Part shown: positions 61,697-64,000 of the stretch, in pieces
Numbering within the stretch: position 1 is the first letter of the stretch
Layout: each line of letters opens with the position of its first letter
Assembly (NCBI RefSeq): GCF_937138205.1
Contig: NZ_CAKZOT010000047.1
Coordinates: 16,931 to 80,930 of the forward strand
Direction of reading: 5' to 3'
Source of the DNA: an uncultured Rhodospira sp.
Lineage (GTDB): Bacteria; Pseudomonadota; Alphaproteobacteria; Rhodospirillales; Rhodospirillaceae
Length of the DNA stretch: 64,000 nt
Notes under the pieces: generated by a model
The model's database searches: none
The model's input: the letters and a program-made list of their open reading frames with translations, nothing else
What the model was told of the DNA's origin: nothing
Translations under genes and position numbers: made by a program

Positions 61697-62473
61697 ATGG
61701 CCTACGAGAACATCCTGGTGGAAACCCACGGCAAGGTGGGCGTCATCATCCTGAACCGGCCGAAGGCCCTGAATGCCCTGTCAAAGGGACTGACCCGCGA
61801 ACTGGCGATGGCGCTCGACAGCTTCGAGGCCAATGACGACATCGGCGCCATCGTCCTGACCGGCAGCGAGAAGGCGTTCGCCGCCGGCGCCGACATCAAG
61901 GAGATGGCCAACAAGTCCTACATGGACGCCTACATGGAGGACTTCATCACCGTCGACTGGGAACGCGCCTCCACCTGCCGCAAGCCGGTGATCGCGGCCG
62001 TCGCCGGTTATGCCCTGGGGGGCGGCTGCGAGCTGGCCATGATGTGCGACTTCATCCTGGCGGCCGAGAACGCCAAGTTCGGCCAGCCGGAGATCACCAT
62101 CGGCACCATGCCCGGGGCCGGGGGGTCGCAGCGCCTGACCCGCTTCGTCGGCAAGTCCAAGGCCATGGAAATGTGCCTGACCGGGCGCATGATGGACGTT
62201 GCCGAGGCTGAACGGGCCGGTCTGGTCAGCCGCGTCGTGCCGGTGGATGACCTCAAGGACGAGGCCATCAAGACGGCCGCCAAGATCGCCGACCTGTCGT
62301 TGCCGGTGGTGATGATGACCAAGGAGGCGGTCAACCGCGCCTTCGAGACCACCCTGGGCGAGGGGCTGCGGTTCGAGCGCCGCCTGTTCCACTCCACCTT
62401 CGCCACCGAGGACCAGAAGGAAGGCATGGCCGCCTTCGTCGAAAAGCGCCAGCCGGACTTCAAGAACAAGTAA
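61697..62473 (+). CDS. Enoyl-CoA hydratase (crotonase family)
   Basis: A 258-residue crotonase. The oxyanion-hole segments [17 protein letters not shown] and [20 protein letters not shown] are intact. The catalytic glutamates lie in [19 protein letters not shown]. It hydrates enoyl-CoA in fatty-acid degradation. The ATG at 61697 ([12 protein letters not shown]) is the conserved start. It is the last gene of the mutM-linked block. Confidence 0.94.
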   Translation: MAYENILVETHGKVGVIILNRPKALNALSKGLTRELAMALDSFEANDDIGAIVLTGSEKAFAAGADIKEMANKSYMDAYMEDFITVDWERASTCRKPVIAAVAGYALGGGCELAMMCDFILAAENAKFGQPEITIGTMPGAGGSQRLTRFVGKSKAMEMCLTGRMMDVAEAERAGLVSRVVPVDDLKDEAIKTAAKIADLSLPVVMMTKEAVNRAFETTLGEGLRFERRLFHSTFATEDQKEGMAAFVEKRQPDFKNK

Positions 62474-62987
62474 GGCAACGGGTCCGGATCGCGACCAAGG
62501 GTCAGCGCCGGCCTCGTGAACTCCGGGGACATCACGAGACTGTGTCCGACATCTTGTCGTCCTCTGTCGCAATCTCGCGGCAGTTCTGTTGCAGTCCGGA
62601 TTGATGGACTGCGGGATCGGCGCGAGGCAGGGTCAGAAGATCTCGTGTTGGCCGCGCGGCTACCGATGGGAAATGCTGGCAGCCCCAGGGGCGGACCGAA
62701 CCTCCTTCCCTGGATAGGGCTATCCAATTCATCCCAAATTCTGCGGTTGGGCGCTTGATCAGAACGCAGGACTTTGAAACGGATCGAGAAAAGCGCGCAC
62801 GTGCCTTCACCCTGGCATAGCGCAAAACGGTGTTTGTATTCGGTTCATCACGGGAGCCCGGGGAAAGGCGGACAACGGGACGGTCTGACAAACGTTCCGG
62901 ATCCGTCAGGACCCTGTCAGGGACGGATCCCTATGGTGTCACCATGCCACGGAACAGTGGCGGTCTCGAATGGGGAGGACGGCAGCG
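62474..62987. other. Intergenic gap after the enoyl-CoA hydratase gene
   Basis: A stretch of 514 bases with no supported gene. I looked for rpsT (ribosomal protein S20), which often follows echA in alphaproteobacteria, and did not find it. Short frames on both strands lack family features. Confidence 0.45.
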
Positions 62988-63593
62988 ATGAGCCACGACG
63001 ATTGGTATGAACACGATTGGTACGATGACGACTGGGACGATGACGACTGGGACGATGACGATTGGTACGAACACCACCGAGACAACGACGGCTATTTCGA
63101 CGATGACCGGTATGACGATCATTGGTCCGACCACGACCGGGACTGGGGCCACGGGCCGTATGACGACAGCCCGCATGGTGAAGGGCCGTTCGACGATCTG
63201 TTGCCGGTCGCTGGCATTCAGTCGCTCTTGGCGCTGTTCGATGCGGCCTGGTATCTGGCGGCCTACCAGGACGTCGCCGCCGCCGGCATGGACGCCCTGA
63301 CCCACTACCTGACACACGGTGCCAGCGAAGGGCGCGATCCGAATGCTCATTTCGATACCGACGGATACCTGGACGTCTATTCCGATGTGGCGACCAGCGG
63401 CATGAACGCCCTGGCGCACTTTGCCGAATACGGCTGGCACGAGGGGCGCGATCCGTCCCCCCACTTCGACACCGACGGGTATCTGGCGCTGAACCCCGAC
63501 GTGGCGGACAGCGGCATGAACCCGCTGGAACACTACGTTCTGTTCGGCGAGTCCGAAGGCCGGCCGTGCCACGACGACGACTCGTTTCTGTGA
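62988..63593 (+). CDS. Asp/Trp-rich repeat protein with three FDxxxYL repeats
   Basis: A 201-residue protein. The first 75 residues are extremely rich in Asp, Trp, Tyr and His (DDWYEHDWYDDDW and repeats). Three repeats of about 37 residues follow, each beginning FD..(W/G)YL...(Q/S/P)DV, with GM(D/N).L.H and ending EGR(D/P). Such FD-YL-DV-HY-GR repeats occur in surface-associated bacterial proteins of unknown function. No signal peptide or membrane helix is seen. The ATG at 62988 follows GGGGAGGA. Confidence 0.75.
   Translation: MSHDDWYEHDWYDDDWDDDDWDDDDWYEHHRDNDGYFDDDRYDDHWSDHDRDWGHGPYDDSPHGEGPFDDLLPVAGIQSLLALFDAAWYLAAYQDVAAAGMDALTHYLTHGASEGRDPNAHFDTDGYLDVYSDVATSGMNALAHFAEYGWHEGRDPSPHFDTDGYLALNPDVADSGMNPLEHYVLFGESEGRPCHDDDSFL
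63021..63065 (+). repeat. 15-bp tandem repeat inside the Asp/Trp-rich gene
   Basis: Three consecutive units of (t/g)acgatgacga(c/t)tgg encoding (Y/D)DDDW. The units differ by single bases, indicating recent tandem duplication within the coding sequence. Confidence 0.85.
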
Positions 63594-63643
63594 GACCTGG
63601 ACCATGCGGCACTGCCGGCCCGGGCCTCTAGAGCAGATCGTTC

Positions 63644-63703
63644 GGGCGGATTCACGCGTCCCATTTGCCCTGCCGAGCGGGTCAAATGGGACGCGATCCG
63701 CCC
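63644..63703. repeat. Hairpin repeat, family B, copy 2
   Basis: Inverted repeat GGGCGGAT/ATCCGCCC with inner arms CACGCGTCCCATTTG/CAAATGGGACGCG (approximate). It is preceded by GAGCAGATCGTT as in the 47.2 kb copy. It lies between the repeat-protein gene and tRNA-His and may end the gene's transcript. Confidence 0.75.
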
Positions 63704-63760
63704 TTGCACGCGGTCGGCGGCGTGGGCCGGCGTGCGAGTCTGATCGAGGAGGAAGGAAAT

Positions 63761-63837
63761 TGGGGCGAGTAGTCGGATTTGAACCGACGACCTCTTGGAC
63801 CACAACCAAGCGCTCTAACCAACTGAGCTATACCCGC
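63761..63837 (-). tRNA. tRNA-His (GTG)
   Basis: A 77-nt cloverleaf. Acceptor GCGGGTA/TACTCGC, D arm GCTC...GAGC, anticodon arm CTTGG-TTGTGGT-CCAAG with anticodon GTG, T arm GTCGG-TTCGAAT-CCGAC, and encoded CCA. The base before position 1 is G and the discriminator is C, the G-1:C73 pair specific to histidine tRNA. Confidence 0.96.
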
Positions 63838-64000
63838 CATCGGGCGCGGCATGAAACGGCGCGCCGGCCTCGCCGCGTGCAGGGGCGAGGAACGGCGGTG
63901 GATAGCCCATCCGCCTGGCGGCGTCAAGATCGGTTCGCGGCCTGTCCAGGGCAATCGGGTGAATTAGGGCGTGACAACGCGCGAAAGTTCTGAATCGATC
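63838..64000. other. Right-edge sequence
   Basis: About 160 bases upstream of tRNA-His to the window edge. No gene can be supported; it may contain the tRNA promoter on the minus strand. Confidence 0.35.

Noticed and set aside
62532..62891. A 119-residue minus-strand frame in the gap after the enoyl-CoA hydratase gene
   Set aside because: No family match or Shine-Dalgarno; it does not resemble ribosomal protein S20, which I specifically looked for.
1..64000. CRISPR array
   Set aside because: No regularly spaced direct repeats were seen; the repeats present are isolated palindromes, and the only tandem array is the 15-bp coding repeat at 63021-63065.

Overview
The window looks like a chromosomal segment of a GC-rich alphaproteobacterium, most likely a member of the Rhodospirillales (Rhodospirillum/Roseospira/Azospirillum-like). 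The reasons are high GC with long antisense open frames, the truncated alphaproteobacterial HPr kinase followed by rapZ/EIIA/HPr/EI, a gltD-gltB glutamate synthase pair, a DUF6111 gene beside pcnB and Nudix genes, and a ubiB-ubiE-mutM-echA block. No species assignment can be made from the sequence alone. No phage, plasmid, insertion-sequence transposase, rRNA operon or CRISPR array was seen. One tRNA (His, GTG) lies near the right end.

Layout. 1-2.8 kb: the end of aroK, aroB, and a CorC/HlyC-type membrane protein. 3.1-5.8 kb: the cytochrome bc1 operon petABC (minus strand). 6-9.6 kb: trmL, converging on a minus-strand group of DUF1285, Nudix CoA pyrophosphatase, DUF6111 and pcnB/CCA-transferase genes. 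9.6-13.2 kb: a MoxR ATPase, then a membrane c-heme sensor with no output domain immediately followed by a Ser/Thr kinase. 13.2-14.4 kb: an RcnA-type metal exporter and an RcnR/CsoR-type repressor. 14.6-18.7 kb: a regulatory PTS cassette (hprK, rapZ, EIIA, HPr, EI). 18.9-23.4 kb: a calcium-binding EF-hand protein, a VPLPA-CTERM exported protein, Dps, a small XRE regulator and a BrnT/BrnA toxin-antitoxin pair. 23.4-28.6 kb: an RND efflux pump divergent from an ArsR repressor that carries the SqrR/BigR cysteine pair. 28.7-33.1 kb: two glycosyltransferases, a second VPLPA-CTERM protein and uppP, suggesting surface polysaccharide and envelope work. 33.4-39.7 kb: glutamate synthase. 39.9-47.2 kb: stress genes (CsbD, CBS), a split PAS/chemoreceptor pair, ychF, Fe-SOD and a squalene/phytoene-synthase-like protein. 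47.4-52.9 kb: a secreted phytase/esterase-like protein, a GST, an unrecognised two-gene module and an LpxR-like outer-membrane protein. 53-57.2 kb: aroQ-accB-accC, an asparaginase and a CBS protein. 57.8-62.5 kb: ubiB, ubiE, mutM, a small exported protein and an enoyl-CoA hydratase. 63-63.8 kb: a Trp/Asp-rich repeat protein and tRNA-His.

Intergenic space is decorated with palindromic repeats. One family has two nearly identical copies of about 181 bp (43.3 and 57.5 kb) plus two diverged core copies (1.4 and 34.9 kb). A second family of AGGGCGGAT-ended hairpins lies at 47.2, 51.9 and 63.6 kb.

The best candidates for undescribed biology are the heme-sensor/Ser-Thr-kinase pair, the two VPLPA-CTERM genes with shared upstream palindromes, the paired unknown genes at 50.5-51.8 kb, and the repeat protein at 63 kb. 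All functional statements are from reading the sequence and family knowledge; no database search was run.
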